Shown: positions 1 through 12,569, counted from the first letter of the stretch. The stretch is DNA of 64,000 bases from Hippophae tibetana (GCA_037013495.1 CM072805.1:22346669-22410668), one strand, 5' to 3'. Made by a program: numbers and translations. The notes: generated from the letters alone by a model not told the origin.

Positions 1-70
1 TGCGCTTTTGGTTCAATAATTGGACCAAATAAAAGTGATACCACCCGCCCTTGTGCTCCTAGGTATTTCT
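1..70 (-). other. Coilin 3' untranslated / downstream DNA
   Basis: This short stretch follows the coilin TGA on the minus strand. It contains no convincing AATAAA in the gene's sense direction, so the polyadenylation site probably lies outside the window. Confidence 0.5.
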
Positions 71-3000
71 TCAAAATCCATTTTGAGATCTTAACAGTGC
101 CATTGTTGGACCAAGTGCACTACCTCGCAATGCCCTGCGTGACCAAGAGCCTGTGCCAGAACTCTCACGTTTACCCCATTGACTCTCCTGAGACAGCTGG
201 GCCTTCTTTACACTCAATGCTCGGCTGATATCAGCCCATGGATTTGATCTTCCGTTCTCTACAGAGATGAAAATTAAAATCATATTGAATAGCCTCATAC
301 TTTGTCAATAAACTATAAACCTAATACTAGAATGCAAATATTATTAATACCTGTCCTGGAGGACTGGGTTTCCACATTGTTGTCAGGCCTGACAGCTGAT
401 GCTGGATTCCTTTCTTGCCTAATAATTTCACTGCCTCCCCCATTGGCTGCTTTCGGTTTGTTCAAGTTTCCAGACTTAATAATTCGGACATCAACAAGTG
501 ATGAATAATCAATCTGCAACAAATCAATGCTTCTCAAATCCTCACAATGAAGAATAATAATCAAACACATACCATCTCTTGCAGCTAGGTCATAAGTCAC
601 ATTCATCGAAGAGTTACAAAAATTTCAAGTTTGTCCAAATAATTAACAATATAGTGGATATTCTGCTGCACACATAACTCTAAAGTCTCCACAAGTTCCT
701 AAATACCAATGGAGGCAAGGAATCTTGTTTGTTAAATAATTATGAGAAAAACTCACTAATAAACACATAGGCCCAAAATGACATTAAACAGTAAACACAT
801 AGATAACACAACATTTAACATTGTGGCAAGAGATAAATGCAACTACAGAGATACAATTCATGACCAAAAAAAAACAGAGATACAGTAATAGCTGAGTACC
901 TCTAGCGAACCGTCTTCAGCATACAAGGACGTAATTGCTTCTTCAGCAGATTCCTCACCTTCACCCATGGTAGAAACAATTGGATGCTCTGGAACTTGTA
1001 CTAGTACCACTTTATCAGATACAGTATCACACTGTGTTACTTTTCCCACCTACAAAAAGAGAAGCCTATGATATAGTACATTTTATGTCCCTTGAGTTTT
1101 ATAGTAAATACCAGCAAAATAGCCATACCCGGAAGGGGGATAGCTCAGGAGTCCAACAAGCTGATAATTCAATCAAACGATATGCAAGTACATCACCTTC
1201 CTGCAGTGCACACAAATCAGGATGGAGCTCTCATCCTCAAAACATTACAATAGCAGCACTAGCAATACCAAGAATAACAATAACAAGCCACTAGGCATAA
1301 AAACTAATATTGCAGCCAGCTTTATGTCATGTATTCAGGCAGTAGATGTTTAAGAAAGAAATTGGAAGCTAAAATTCAGTCATGTATGGAGCTTAAAAGG
1401 AGTTTTGAGCTTATAAAAGCAAATTGAATTCTACTTCGGGATCAGTCCTTTGCTAGTTTGCTTTAAGTTTCATAACCAAAACAAGCGTAAATGTGTTTTG
1501 AGAGCAAAAGCTTATTACCCCTTCATATTTGCTCTTTAGTGTTCTCTTTCAATCTGGTGAGAATATTGTACAATTCTGAAACCAATTATAAGAGCATAAT
1601 ACTACATACCTCAGGTAATGTGGTATATGGTTTAAGCTTGTTAAAGTCTATGGAAAGGTTTAGAGGTGTCTCCTCTTCTGCAACGTGACTATTTTTGTCA
1701 TCTTTCTTTCTCCAATATGTAGGTTTCTCTTTACCCCACTTTTGACCCTTCTTCTTGCAGGTTATTCCATTCCACTGAAAATTTTCCTGAAACACGATTT
1801 AAAGGGGATAAAAGTGGGCATCAATGACTCTGGGACCAAAAACATGAAAGTAGAAAAGAAGGCAAGAAGCAACTACAGTCTAGAAGCTGATTTATTAGGG
1901 TAGGTTTTCTTTATATGCTTCGAATGACCACCTTACCAAGCAAACAACTAAAGTGGCAAGTCAATGTGAAAATCAGCAAAAATTACAAACAACAATATAG
2001 CCACATTCAAAAGGTTAAAAAACTGCATATTTTGTTTTAGAGAAACAACATCAAGAATCAGTTTCATCATCACTCTTTTCTTTATCCACCTCAACCAACT
2101 ATATAAAGATGGCCTCAATAAAGGAAGCATAAAAGTGGAATTGTAAAAAAGTACGAGGGCATCTCAATAGACAACAATTGAATGGATACCTTCATAATCT
2201 TGGATTAATAAAACATGCTAGGAGTAGAGATAGAAGGAAGGAAATTTAATTAAATAAAAACAAGAGAAAAAAGAATACGAGACATACAGGAACTTCGTGA
2301 TATTGGATGGCCTGATCAGTATCCCCTGGAACAAATAAATATATCAGACATTTACAGCATAAAGGACTTAATAAATAATGCTGACCAAGCTTATGAACCC
2401 AAAATATCACTCGTTTTGACTGTGGTACCAAAACTGGAAAAGAAAACTAGAATTCTGGGTGCAAAAACACCCACCTTCCTCAATGGGCTCAAAGCGAATA
2501 TGTCCTGGCCTTACTACCACAGGAACAATGTTATCTTCTTCATTAGTGTCTAATTGTATGTGTTCTTTAGCGCACTTTCCATTTTGACCATCTGTTTTGA
2601 CTAAAATCTGCAGAAGAAGATGCAAAATAAAAATAAAAAAGAAATTATGGAATGAAACAATTTAGTATAGATTTCATTAACAGATAAGAACAAATGCAAA
2701 CATATGATACCAACCAAAATATTTGCTGGCACTTTTTTGTGGAAAAACATGCATAAATCTGAGTGTAAGCCTTACAAACATGCAATTTGTAATTACCTCT
2801 TTCCTTTCAACTTTTGCTAGTTCTTTCAACTGTTGCCTTTTGGCCTTCTTACGCCTGGAACCTCTACTACACTGTTAAAATTAAAATATAGTAGCAGAAC
2901 TTAGAACCTATAATCAATCTCTAAAAAGTGGATAACTTAAAAGGTAAATTCTACCAGTGCCTTTGTCATGAATCAGTATTGTGAGAAATACGCTTAAGAT

Positions 3001-6000
3001 CAGACCTGAAATTTAATACTTGTTGTAAGCACTTACCTACCTTCCTGGTATGGTTGCTTGCATTGCCTATTGGCATCTGGGATGGGATTCACATGTCTTA
3101 CTAGAGTGAACCCGTAATCATTAAGGGATTTCCATAGGTTACATTACTATCTAGTAAATGTTTAATATCATATACCAGGTAAAACTTAATATCATTTTCA
3201 AGATGCTCAAATAAAATTTAAATGTCCACAACTTCATTACATAGCATGTAATAATTCTTAAGAGGCAACACAGTAAGAACATTTATTTTGATTTTAAATT
3301 GCCTTGCATGCACAGTAGGCACTGTTTGCAGAGATGGACATATAAATAAACAATACAAATCGTGCTTTTTGGAGATGAAAGATCCCAAAAGGATGCAACC
3401 ATCTATTCATTCACTAGCAATTTCATGGGAAATAAAATACACAGATATTCTTACATGAAAAAAGTGGCAGATTTATAATAAAAAACACACGAATTCAAAA
3501 TTCATCAACTTTAAAGCCAGCTTATGCTCATGCATGGAAGTGGTCTTACTGTAAGATGATTGATAGGTTACTAAATAGGCATTACCTTCTTATTTTCATT
3601 AGGCACATCAGATAGAACAACACTCTTTTCAGCATTCTCTTGCATCTGAGAGGACCTATATTATAAAAATAAGGGAAAACGAGTAAGCAAAGTGGCACTT
3701 GTGAGGATTTTTGAAGATGCAACCAAAGAAGTTACAATCAGAAGTTACAACATTTGGAAGTATCTATAAGGCAAAACAAAAGCATAATTTTTAAGTATCA
3801 GGATAAGGTTATCTATCCATTTATTCCTTAGCTTATATAAAATATTAAAATTTAGTCCCTAACCTTCTGATTCATACAATTTAATCCTTAATATTTTTAA
3901 CATTGATAAATTTAGTCCAAAATTTCAATTTTCGTCAAATTGATTTAATGATACTATACTTAACAGTCACATAATTGAAAGATTGATGACCAAATTAAAT
4001 TTTTTGTCATAGGTTAGGAAACAAATTATGCTTTGAAATAGGTTAGACCCAAATGAATTAAAAAATCAAGTATCATCGTACTTTAGTATAATACCTTGAT
4101 TTAATGAAAATTGAATAAGACTAAACTTGTCAAATTAGAAACTTTAACAACTAAATTGTGTGAATTGAAATATTAGGAACCAAATTGTAATATTTTAAAT
4201 AAGTTAGGAACCAAATTGTAATATTTTAAATAGGTTAGGAACCAAATTGTAATATCTTAAATACATTAGGGACTAAATTGTAATGTCTTAAATAGGCTAT
4301 AGACCAAATGAATAGATAAGCCATCATAATATAAAAACCCCATGCAAGATTTGTAAATTTATCTTCGCTCTCTCCCACAAGCCATAATTAATAATAAATT
4401 TCCTATTCAGTCAATAGAAGTGTATCAAAATTTTGAAATTACAACAAAAAATAAAAGATGTTACTAAGACCCAACAAATACTGTTAGATATATTAGTTGT
4501 GTATTAGGTGTCTATCATTAGTTAAGTTGTATATTAGGTGTCTTAGTTGTGTATTAGGTGTCTATCACCTAATAGTGTCCCTAACTTTGTATATAAATAT
4601 TTAGTATCTTTGAATGAAAAATATAAGAGTGAATTCTGAGTTTACATGGTATCATAGCATTTGGGTTACAAAATTGGGATTTTTTTTCCTGATTCAATTA
4701 GGGTCTTATTTTGAGTAAACATAAATTAAGGTTTAGTGCATTTTTGGGTTCCAACTTGGAACACCCTTTTAGAGTGTAAATTTATTCTCATCGTCGGCAC
4801 AAGGAGGAAGCCTAGCCATCGACCGGCCAAACCCCAAAGTTCGATCACCAGACGAACCGCGAGTGGGCCCCACGTGCCACGCGAATTTCTGCGATCTTCC
4901 CACGTGCCGGCGCATGACAACACGTCTCTCCAGCAATCTTCTCTGGTCGTCCTTGTGTTGCTCTTCGACATTCCCTTGCGTCATCTGTGGTGGTTTGGCA
5001 CTCATCGCTTTGTGATTGTTCAGGTTTGAGTTCTTTCAATTTTCTTGCCGGTCTTCCCTCTGCTTTTGAGACTGCTAAGTCCCAGGTTCTTTCTGGTTCT
5101 GAGATCTCCTCTTTACAAGAAGTATTTAGTCGAGTACTTCGTACAAAAGGCACTCCACCTCCACCTGCTCAATTAAATGATGTTTTGGTCAATCGAAATA
5201 ATAATTATGAGTCTAGACGGTCAACTTATATAAATAGAAACAAAGGAGACAGCTCGCAAGGGTTTGAAACTCAACCACAGGACCCAAGGGGTATTATGTG
5301 TCATTATTGTCACAAACCAAGACATACGAAACATGACCGTAGAAAGCTTTAATACAAGAATCAAAAAGGTCACTCGGCCTATATTGCATCCACTTATGAT
5401 ACTTCTGAAAAATCGGTTCTTATCTCTACATATGAATTTACCAAGTTCTCACAGTATCAAGAATCACTAAAGTCTTCATCACCTTCTGTCACTGCTATTG
5501 TTGATTCGGGTAAACCAAATGCGTGTCTTTTTTCCTCATCTTCTAAATGGGTTATTGATTCTGGTGCCACAGATCATATGACAGGTAATTCTAGTCTCTT
5601 TTCTACTCTTCAGTCACACACTTCCACCTCTACTGTTACCTTAGCCGATGAGCCACCATCTCGTGTTCTTGGGTCTGGCACAATTACTCCCACTCCTTTA
5701 CTTCCTTTACCATCTGTCTTACATTTACCTAGCTTATCCTTTAATTTGATCTCTATAAGTTAGCTTACTCGCAATCTTAACTGTTGCATCTCTTTTTTTC
5801 TTGATCATTGCTTATTTCAGGATCTTATGACGAAGAAGACTATTGGTAAAGGACATGAGTCTGGAGGCCTCTATATTCTTGACACACCAATACCGAAATC
5901 TGTTGCTTGCTCTAGTATAACCTCTCCCTTCGAGGCACATTATAGACTGAGTCATTCATCTCTTCCTTTACTTAAGAAACTTTGTCCTCAGTTTAATAAG

Positions 6001-9000
6001 ACGTTTTCATTAGATTATGAGTCTTGTCAATTTGCAAAACATCATCGTCTTAGTTCAAATCCAAGATTTAATAAACGTGCTAGTGTTCCTTTTGAATTAG
6101 TTCATTCTGATGTTTAGGATCCTTGTCCTATTTTGTCTAAACCTGGATTTAAGTATTTTGTTACTTTTGTGGATGATTATTCTTGTGTAACTTGGTTATA
6201 TTTAATGAAGAGTTGTTCTGAATTGTTTTCTATTTTTTGCGCATTTTTTGTTGAGATTAAAACTCAATTTAATGTTTCAATTCGTACTTTGCGAAGTGAT
6301 AATGCCAAAGAATATACATCAGCTTTGTTTCAATCTTATATGATTCAAAATGGCATGCTTCATAAAACTTCGTGTGATAATACTCCATCTTAAAATGGAG
6401 TGGTAGAACATAAGAACATACATCTTCTTGAAATTGCACGTGCCTTATTATGTCAAATGAATGTTTCTAAACCTTTTTGGGCCGATGCAGTTTCAACAAC
6501 ATATTTTCTTATTAATCGCATGCCCTTATCTATTCTTCATGGTGAGAGTCCTTACAAAATCTTGTTTCCTAATAAGTCACTACTTTTGGTTGACCCTAGG
6601 ATATTTGGTAGCACTTGTTTTGTTCGGGATGTTCGTCCACATGTTACTAAATTAGATCCCAAGTCTTTGAAGTGTATCTTCCTTGGTTATTCTCGTCTCC
6701 AGAAAGGTTATAGATGTTATTGTCCTATTCTTAACAAATATCTTGTCTCAATTGATGTTACATTTATGGAAGACACCCCATTTTTCGTGTTCTCCTCCTC
6801 CTACACGTCAAAGAGAGGATGATGATTTGTTAGTCTCTTCTATCACATCATTGAACCTGTCTCTGATCTAGTTCCTATCAAGCCTCCTATTACTCAAGTC
6901 TACTCCAGACATAGACCTTCTGATTCATATCTTGTGTCTGCTCCTTCGTCATCAGATTTAGTCCTGAACAATGATCTTCCTATTGCATTACGCAAAGGTA
7001 AACGTCAATGTACTTATCCTATTTCTTCTTTTGTTTCTTATAATTGTTTGTCGTCTTCCTCTTGCTCTTTTATTGCCTCTTGATTCTATTTCTATCTCTA
7101 AAATTGTTCACAAAGTCATATCTCATCCTGGTTGGCATCATGCAATGATAGAGGAAATGAATGCTTTGGATAACAATGATACTTGGGACTTGGTTGATTT
7201 ACCTTCGAGAAAACGGGCTATTGGATGCAAATGGGTGTTCATAGTTAAGGTTAATCCGGATGGGTCAGTTACTCGATTAAAGATCCGTCTTGTTGCTAAG
7301 GGATATGCTCAAACCTATGGAGTGGACTACTCTGACACTTTCTCTCCTGTTGCTAAATTGACCTCTATTCGGTTGTTTATTTCTATGATAGCTACTCACT
7401 ATTGGCCTTTGCATCAACTAGATATCAAGAATGTTTTTCTTCATGATGATCTTCAAAAGGAGGTGTTTATGGAACAACCTCTTGGTTTTGTTGCTCAGGG
7501 GGAGTCTAGGAAAGTTTTTCGTCTCTGCAAATCTTTGTATGGTTTGAAACAGAATCATCGTGCTTGGTTTGGAAAATTTAGTCAAGCTATAAAAACGTTT
7601 GGTATATGAAAAGCAAGTCTGACCATTCTGTGTTCTACAAACAATCAGAAGCTGGTATCATTCTTTTAGTTGTGTATGTATGTAGATGACATTGTTATTA
7701 CTGGAAGTGATACTACGAGAATTTCAACTCTTAAGTCTTTCTTACATACTCAGTTTCACACGAAGGATTTGGGGATGCTAAGTATTTCTTAGGTGTTGAA
7801 GTCACAAGGAGTAAAAAATGTATCTTTCTATCTCAGAGAAAATATATCATGGACTTATTAACTGAGACTGGAAAATTAGGAGCAAAATCTTGTAGTGCTC
7901 CAATGACTCCGAACATCCACCTTACAGGAGATGGGAAACTCTTTAAAGATTCTGAGAGATATCGAAAGATGGTTGGAAAGCTGAATTACTTTACCGTGAC
8001 ACATCCAGATATTGCATATTCGGTCAGTGTTGTTAACCAATTAATGTCATCCCCAATAGTTCATCATTGGGCAACGTTAGAGCAAATTTTGTGTTACTTG
8101 AAAGAAGCACCTAGACATGGTATCTTGTATGCAAATCATGGACACACTCATATTGAATGCTTTTCAGATGTAGATTGGGCAGATTCCAAAGTGGATAGAA
8201 GATCCACATCAGGCTATTGTATTTTCATTGGAGGAAATTTGGTCTCATGGACAAGCAAGAAGCAGAATGTTGTGTCACGATCGAGTGCAGAGTCAGAATA
8301 TAGGGCTATGACACAATCTGCATCTGAGATAATGTGGATATATCAACTCTTGGATGAAATAGGTCTTAAAACTTCAGTATCAGTAAAATTGTGGTGTAAT
8401 AACCAAGCTGCTCTTCATATTGTTTCTAATCTTACGTTTCATGAGCGAACTAAATACATTGAAATTGATTGTCATTTTGTTCGCGAGAAAATTCAATAAG
8501 GTTTGATTTTTACAGGATATGTGAAGACTAGAGAACAACTAGGAGATATCTTCACGAAAGTTTTAAATGGGGTTCGGGTTGATTATCTTTGTAACAAGTT
8601 GGGCATGAATAATATTTATGTTCCAACTTGAGGGGAAGTGTTAGATATATTAGTTGTGTATTACGTGTCTATCACTAGTTGAATATACTAGTTATGTATT
8701 AGGTGTCTATCACTGGTTGAGTTGTATATTAGGTGTCTTAGTTGTGTATTAACACCTAATAGTGTCCCTAGCTTTGCATATAAATATGTAGTATCTTTGA
8801 ATGGAAAATATAGGAGTGAATTCTGAGTTTACAAATACAAATGCAATATAATGTTTCTGTTAAAAGTTGTTGAAAAACTAATTTTACCAAAAGCTTAAAC
8901 TATTGAAAAAACAACTAACCATATTTTTATACATTTATCCCTCATCTACAAGTGCTAGGTCTATGCGTCATATATGTTAAATACTTTGCAATTCAACAAT

Positions 9001-10854
9001 TGGGATTACTAGGATTTAAATACATGACCTCTAGTTTTGATATCAAATTAAAAATTGTTAGAAAATACTCTCCTAAAGCTTAAGCTATTAATAGAAAGGC
9101 CAACTATACTTTTATACTACAAGTGTTGACTCTATGCAATATGCAGATCAAACACTTAAAATTCAACAATTGGTGTTACTAGGCTTTAAACACAGTCTCT
9201 ACCAATTTAGAAAGATGTTGAGAAGCCAAACTCTCCCAAAAGCGTAAACTATTAGGAGAAGGGGTTATATGGTGGAAATTCATATTACATCATAAGATAG
9301 AAAGCATCGAAATGACCTCTTTGGACTGGGTATATAAATGTCACTAGATCTTTCGTCATCACTATCTACAGAGCTTGCTTCATCTGTGTCTAGTTCCTGC
9401 TGTCCATAAGATGACTTCTTCTTTATGAAACTGTCTCTAACAAGGACATCAGGTTGCTGAAAGCAATGGTTCTTTTCTTCTAGAGTGTTATTCTGATCAT
9501 TTCTTAGAGCTCCTGAGCGATCTTCAGTACTAGCATGTTTATTTCTTTTCTTCCTGTATTCAAACCAATAATAATAATTACAATAGGGAAAGGGTGCAGG
9601 TTTTGTTAATAAAGAGTGGAAAAGACACTTGTACTGAGTTCTGGCTAGATATCAAGCATTCAACTAATATCACTCTCCAGCACCGCCACAGCTTTACTAG
9701 TTATTATTAAATAAAATGTATTAACATATTGAAACATGAGGAACATTGCATACTTCGGAGTGTGAAGTTTCTTTGATGCCTTTCTTTTCTTAGAAACCGT
9801 GCATTTCTCAGGACTATCACATTTTAGCAGTGCAACATCCAACTGTTCAAGATCATCATCTTTAGATTCGCTTTCGTAACCTTCCTTCTCCTTTTCAAAG
9901 TCCTCGTCAGCCAGAAGCTTCATGCCTGCATTTATGGGTGCCTTCTCCACCACTTCTAACTCCAAATTGTTTACCCCATCACGAATTTCTTCGGTAGTAT
10001 CTAAAGAAGTACCCTGTTTCTTTTTCACGCTGTTTATAGAATAATAAAAATGAAATTACAGATTACAAACTCATTCTTGTAAACAAACATCACAACAATA
10101 TGTTCTATAATAAGTATAAAAAAAACCATGAAGTTACCGTATTATATCTTTGTCTTTAAATATACCAGTAGACTCGAAAGGTGGTAACACAAAGCCATCC
10201 ATCTGCAAGAAAAATAACGGAAGGGATAATTTAACAAACATAACACAACACATGTATTAGTTTGCAACAATGTAGAGGCGAATTGATAAACTATTCTAAA
10301 AACGATAGTTATAATTGTCACAACCTCTCAGTTGCTTACAAATTCTGGAGCACATCGTGCACGAAAAGCTTGTAAAAGAAATAAAACATTATCGATGGGA
10401 AAAAAGGAAGAAGAAAGAAAGTTACTCCAGGTCCTTTAAACATATCAGAAAGGTATGAAAAGGGCAGCATAGAAGTACCAACCCCATTAGAGCTACAAAA
10501 TTCTACCAAAAATTTCCACAATACTCCTTTTGACTCCAATGTAGTAAATAATGAAGAAATCAAACAAAGCGAAAACCCAAACTAAAGGAAACCTCAAAAA
10601 AGCAATTTAACAACCCATTTTTCAATATCCTTAGATAAAAGAAAACGAAAGCACAAGAAGCTTACGGAGAGTAAAAGGCCACTAGGGCAAGCATCGAAAA
10701 GATTATAAATATGGAGAAGATAGTTGGCGAGGTCAGAGATAGTGCGGTGGTGTGTCTTCAGCAGAACCCAGCTACGTTTTAGTCCTTCCATCCTCTGTGA
10801 TCTGCTGAGCATGTATCGGTCAGCGAACACTAAGCGCAGTCGTATATCTTCCAT
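71..10854 (-). CDS. COIL: Coilin, Cajal-body scaffold protein (12 exons, complete)
   Basis: Exons, in minus-strand order: 10854-10666, 10202-10138, 10029-9754, 9553-9317, 3655-3586, 2871-2797, 2607-2475, 2325-2288, 1786-1610, 1049-900, 513-351, 258-71. Every junction has GT/AG and all phases agree, giving 586 residues plus TGA; Arabidopsis coilin is about 600. The start is the ATG at 10854, since the frame upstream has only a GTG. Residues 1-90 are the plant coilin self-association domain (MEDIRLRLVFADR, then GLKRSWVLL, then MDGFVLPPFES). Basic nuclear-localisation-like runs lie near 170-185 and 280-304 (SRRKKAKRQQLKELAK). Residues about 335-480 match the plant coilin Tudor-like region (VRPGHIRFEP, then FQWNGITCKKKGQKWGKEK). 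The C-terminus ends RALRGSALGPTMALLRSQNGF less its first residue. Coilin organises nuclear Cajal bodies and snRNP maturation. The exon 4 donor (AGAG/GTCATT) is weak and is the least certain junction. Family identity is very likely; function is known from homologues. Confidence 0.93.
3807..4322. mobile_element. MITE-like foldback element in coilin intron
   Basis: The two ends are imperfect inverted copies over about 55 bases. The left end reads GGTTATCTATCCATTTATTC, and the reverse complement of the right end reads GGCTTATCTATTCATTTGGT; both continue into AATTTAGTCCCTAA. There is no coding capacity. The interior is made of variants of an 'AATTTAGTCCCTAA' motif on both strands. No target duplication could be fixed, so the superfamily is unknown (Mutator-like is possible). 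Confidence 0.6.
4172..4303. repeat. 33-bp tandem repeat, about four units
   Basis: Four successive copies of a unit containing TAGGAACCAAATTGTAATAT lie in the right arm of the MITE-like element, each followed by TTTAAATA. The last copy is the most diverged (AGGGACTAAATTG). The left arm has fewer copies, which makes the foldback asymmetric. Confidence 0.75.
4482..4646 (+). repeat. 5' LTR of the coilin-intron copia element
   Basis: The LTR is about 165 bases, TG...CA bounded, with repeats of the motif GTATTAGGTGTCT and a TATA-like TATATAAATAT near its end. It is about 30 bases shorter than its partner because it has one fewer internal repeat module. Confidence 0.9.
4647..4657 (+). other. Primer-binding site (initiator tRNA-Met)
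   Basis: TGGTATCATAG sits immediately after the left LTR and resembles the usual plant copia primer site TGGTATCAGAG, with one change. Confidence 0.85.
4780..5000. other. GC-rich segment in place of the gag N-terminus
   Basis: About 200 bases are much richer in GC than their surroundings. They contain GGCCCCACGTGCCACGCG and other CACGTG cores. No gag similarity is visible until about 5025. A related GTGGGGCCCACATGCCGCGC string occurs in the solo LTR near 14,120, so this may be borrowed from another element. Confidence 0.45.
4987..8630 (+). pseudogene. Decayed copia gag-pol
   Basis: The gag N-terminus is missing. The frame picks up near 5025 and ends in a damaged zinc knuckle (CHYCHKPRHTKHDRR, last Cys replaced). 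Protease has VIDSGATDHM (about 5550). Integrase has VDDYS, LRSDNAKEY and GVVEHKN, so the DDE residues survive, but TAG (about 6115) and TAA (about 6391) interrupt it. Reverse transcriptase starts near 7120 (GCKWVFIVKVNPDG) and a frame change falls just before YVDDIVITG at about 7678. RNase H runs 7849-8499 with RRSTSGYCIF and SRSSAESEYRAM. The protein would make cDNA and insert it into the genome; this copy is dead without help from another element. Confidence 0.9.
8639..8833 (+). repeat. 3' LTR of the coilin-intron copia element
   Basis: The LTR is about 195 bases, preceded by the purine tract GAGGGGAAG (8630-8638). It shares both ends with the 5' LTR, and it has an extra internal module around 8660-8700 plus scattered base changes, so the insertion is not recent. 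Confidence 0.9.
8863..9262. repeat. Diverged tandem repeat of a common plant dispersed sequence
   Basis: Two long copies and a partial third each carry variants of 'CCAAAAGCTTAAACTATT', then 'CTATACTTTTATAC', 'ACAAGTG', 'AATTCAACAATTG' and 'TTACTAGG'. The unit is about 165-195 bases. There is no coding content. It is an old mobile-element residue of unknown class. Confidence 0.5.
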
Positions 10855-11040
10855 TACGGCACACGCACTCACGCAAAAGACTCAGAAAATCATAAGCAGC
10901 AGAGTGATTCTGCAGAAAATAAAACCGGCAATGCACTCGCCTCAGTTCTTTAGAGTTTAGACGGCCTGTAAAATTTGGGGGTTGTAGAATCGAGTTCGTG
11001 TAATTTCACTGGACCAGTACGGCGTCGTTAATCGATTCAT
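10855..11040 (-). promoter_or_regulatory. Probable coilin 5' UTR and core promoter region
   Basis: This lies directly upstream of the coilin start and is less AT-rich than the DNA beyond it. No clear TATA box is seen, which is common for housekeeping plant genes. The call rests on position only. Confidence 0.4.
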
Positions 11041-12569
11041 GGCAAAACAACAACGCTTAAAAGGCCCCTATATTCAGGTGTTTATTCTTGTAGATTTGGT
11101 TCGTAATAATGTGACTGGCCGTCCGGGCCCATTTGGCCATTTGTGTATTTTCACAGGACGACTGAATAGGTTCAAATATGACCCCGTTAAATTACCTGGC
11201 ATTAACAAGGTATTAAGAATGAAACGGACGAGAATGATTATATTAAATATTATGTATTAGTTTTTAACACATTTTGATAATAATCTTATGAGTTAATAGT
11301 AATCTTTTATGATTTAATGACTTTTTTATTTTTTAATATTTATTAAAAATATATTTAGTTTAAAAAAATTAAATATTAATACATTAATTTTAATTTTTTT
11401 AATTATTTAATACATGTTTTTAAGTAAAATAAATAAAATTTAATTTAATTATTTTAAATATAGAGTGTTTTATTATTAAAAATATATTTATTATGTAATT
11501 ATATGTATATAAAAAATCATATTAATATATGTTCGATTTCAATTAATCATAGTTTTTAGTATTGTAATAACCATTATCGGTTCACGTTTTATCAATTATA
11601 GTTATTTTTGGAGAATGTTTTTCAAATTTTAATAGATAATCGCATTTTTAATTATCTACAATTAAAATATATAATTTGATACTCAATTTTAAATTGCGAA
11701 TTTAACATAATTGTTTGTTCTAGGATTTATGTTCAAAGTAAATCTAGTAATTTTTTATTTGGATAAATGTGACTGTTTTATGTTAAAGTAAATCTAATAG
11801 TTATTATTTTCTGTTTATTTTAGTATCTTTCCATCCACTAACCTCACTCAATTAAGCTATTAAGTAAGGTAATCTCTTTTCTTTTTTTCTTGCCTTTTGC
11901 TTTAGTTCTTTTTGCCTTGGGACTAGTAGTAGTTATGTCTTCTTCGTCTGTTCTAATGCATTTCGTTGCCTTTAGTTTGCTTTGCCATTAGGTTAAATAA
12001 GAAAGATTAGAACTAACTTTCTTATGATTGATTAATACCACTTTTCTCACTGCTTTGCCCTTATTACTACTTCTCTCCCCTCTATTAACAAATGTAACAT
12101 TTTTTTCCCTTACTTCTTTGCCCTTATTACTACTTCTCTATCCTCTATTAACAAATGTAAACACTTTTTTCCCTTACTTCTTTTCCTGGAGAGTTCTAAT
12201 GTGATCTTAGTACTCTGTAAGCCAATGTTGATTAGTGCTTTAGGTGTACTTTGTTATCTTGTATTAATATATTTTCTTTCTGCCTTGTTGTTTGCTTTTC
12301 TTGCTTTGGTATTCTTTACACTTAATTACTTCAACCCAAACAACTAAGTGTAAAAAAGACGGAGAACGAAAATCATATTTATAATATAAAAATATGATAG
12401 TTTTATAATTTTTGTTTAATAATTAATTGAAATTTTGAATTGTATCAAAAATCATTATATTTTATTTGATTTTGTGTCTTGCGAGTTTTGTTGTAAACTT
12501 TAGCATGATTTTTGCATCATAAATGTGTAAATTTTTTAGAAACATTAAAATATATGTTCCAAATATTAT
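11041..12569. other. AT-rich intergenic DNA
   Basis: No gene was recognised. The first 220 bases have a moderate GC content and an open frame without known motifs. The rest is strongly AT-rich, with pyrimidine-rich stretches near 11,880-12,300. Confidence 0.6.
12056..12183. repeat. About 63-bp tandem duplication
   Basis: Two adjacent copies begin GCCCTTATTACTACTTCTCT and end TTTTTCCCTTACTTCTTT, differing at a few positions. They lie in a pyrimidine-rich stretch between coilin and the next retroelement. Confidence 0.8.

Larger units (their letters stand above)
4482..8833 (+). mobile_element. Ty1/copia retrotransposon inside coilin intron 4
   Basis: The element is bounded by LTRs beginning TGTTAGATATATTAG and ending GAGTTTACA. 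The five bases AATAC occur immediately before (4477-4481) and immediately after (8834-8838) it, a perfect target duplication. A primer site matching initiator tRNA-Met (TGGTATCA) follows the left LTR, and a purine tract precedes the right one. It lies antisense to coilin. Domain order is gag remnant, protease, integrase, reverse transcriptase, RNase H, which is copia order. The coding region has stops and frameshifts, so it cannot move on its own. Confidence 0.93.
3656..9316 (-). other. Coilin intron 4, enlarged by mobile DNA
   Basis: The intron between exons 4 and 5 is about 5.7 kb, while the other coilin introns are about 70 to 980 bases. Most of its length is a MITE-like element (3807-4322), a copia element (4482-8833) and an old diverged repeat (8863-9262). 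The acceptor is TATAG/GTCC and the donor is the weak AGAG/GTCATT. The reading phase is kept across the intron, so the insertions need not disrupt the protein if the intron is removed. Confidence 0.8.

Noticed and set aside
302..508. Plus-strand frame overlapping a coilin exon
   Set aside because: Antisense shadow of exon 11, with no family resemblance.
980..1294. Plus-strand 104-codon frame
   Set aside because: Overlaps coilin exon 10 and intron on the opposite strand; no motif.
4726..5153. Several overlapping frames on both strands in the GC-rich block
   Set aside because: GC-rich DNA lacks stop codons by chance; none has a known domain.
11041..11260. 73-codon frame upstream of coilin
   Set aside because: No known motif, no conserved features and a start in unremarkable DNA; likely chance.
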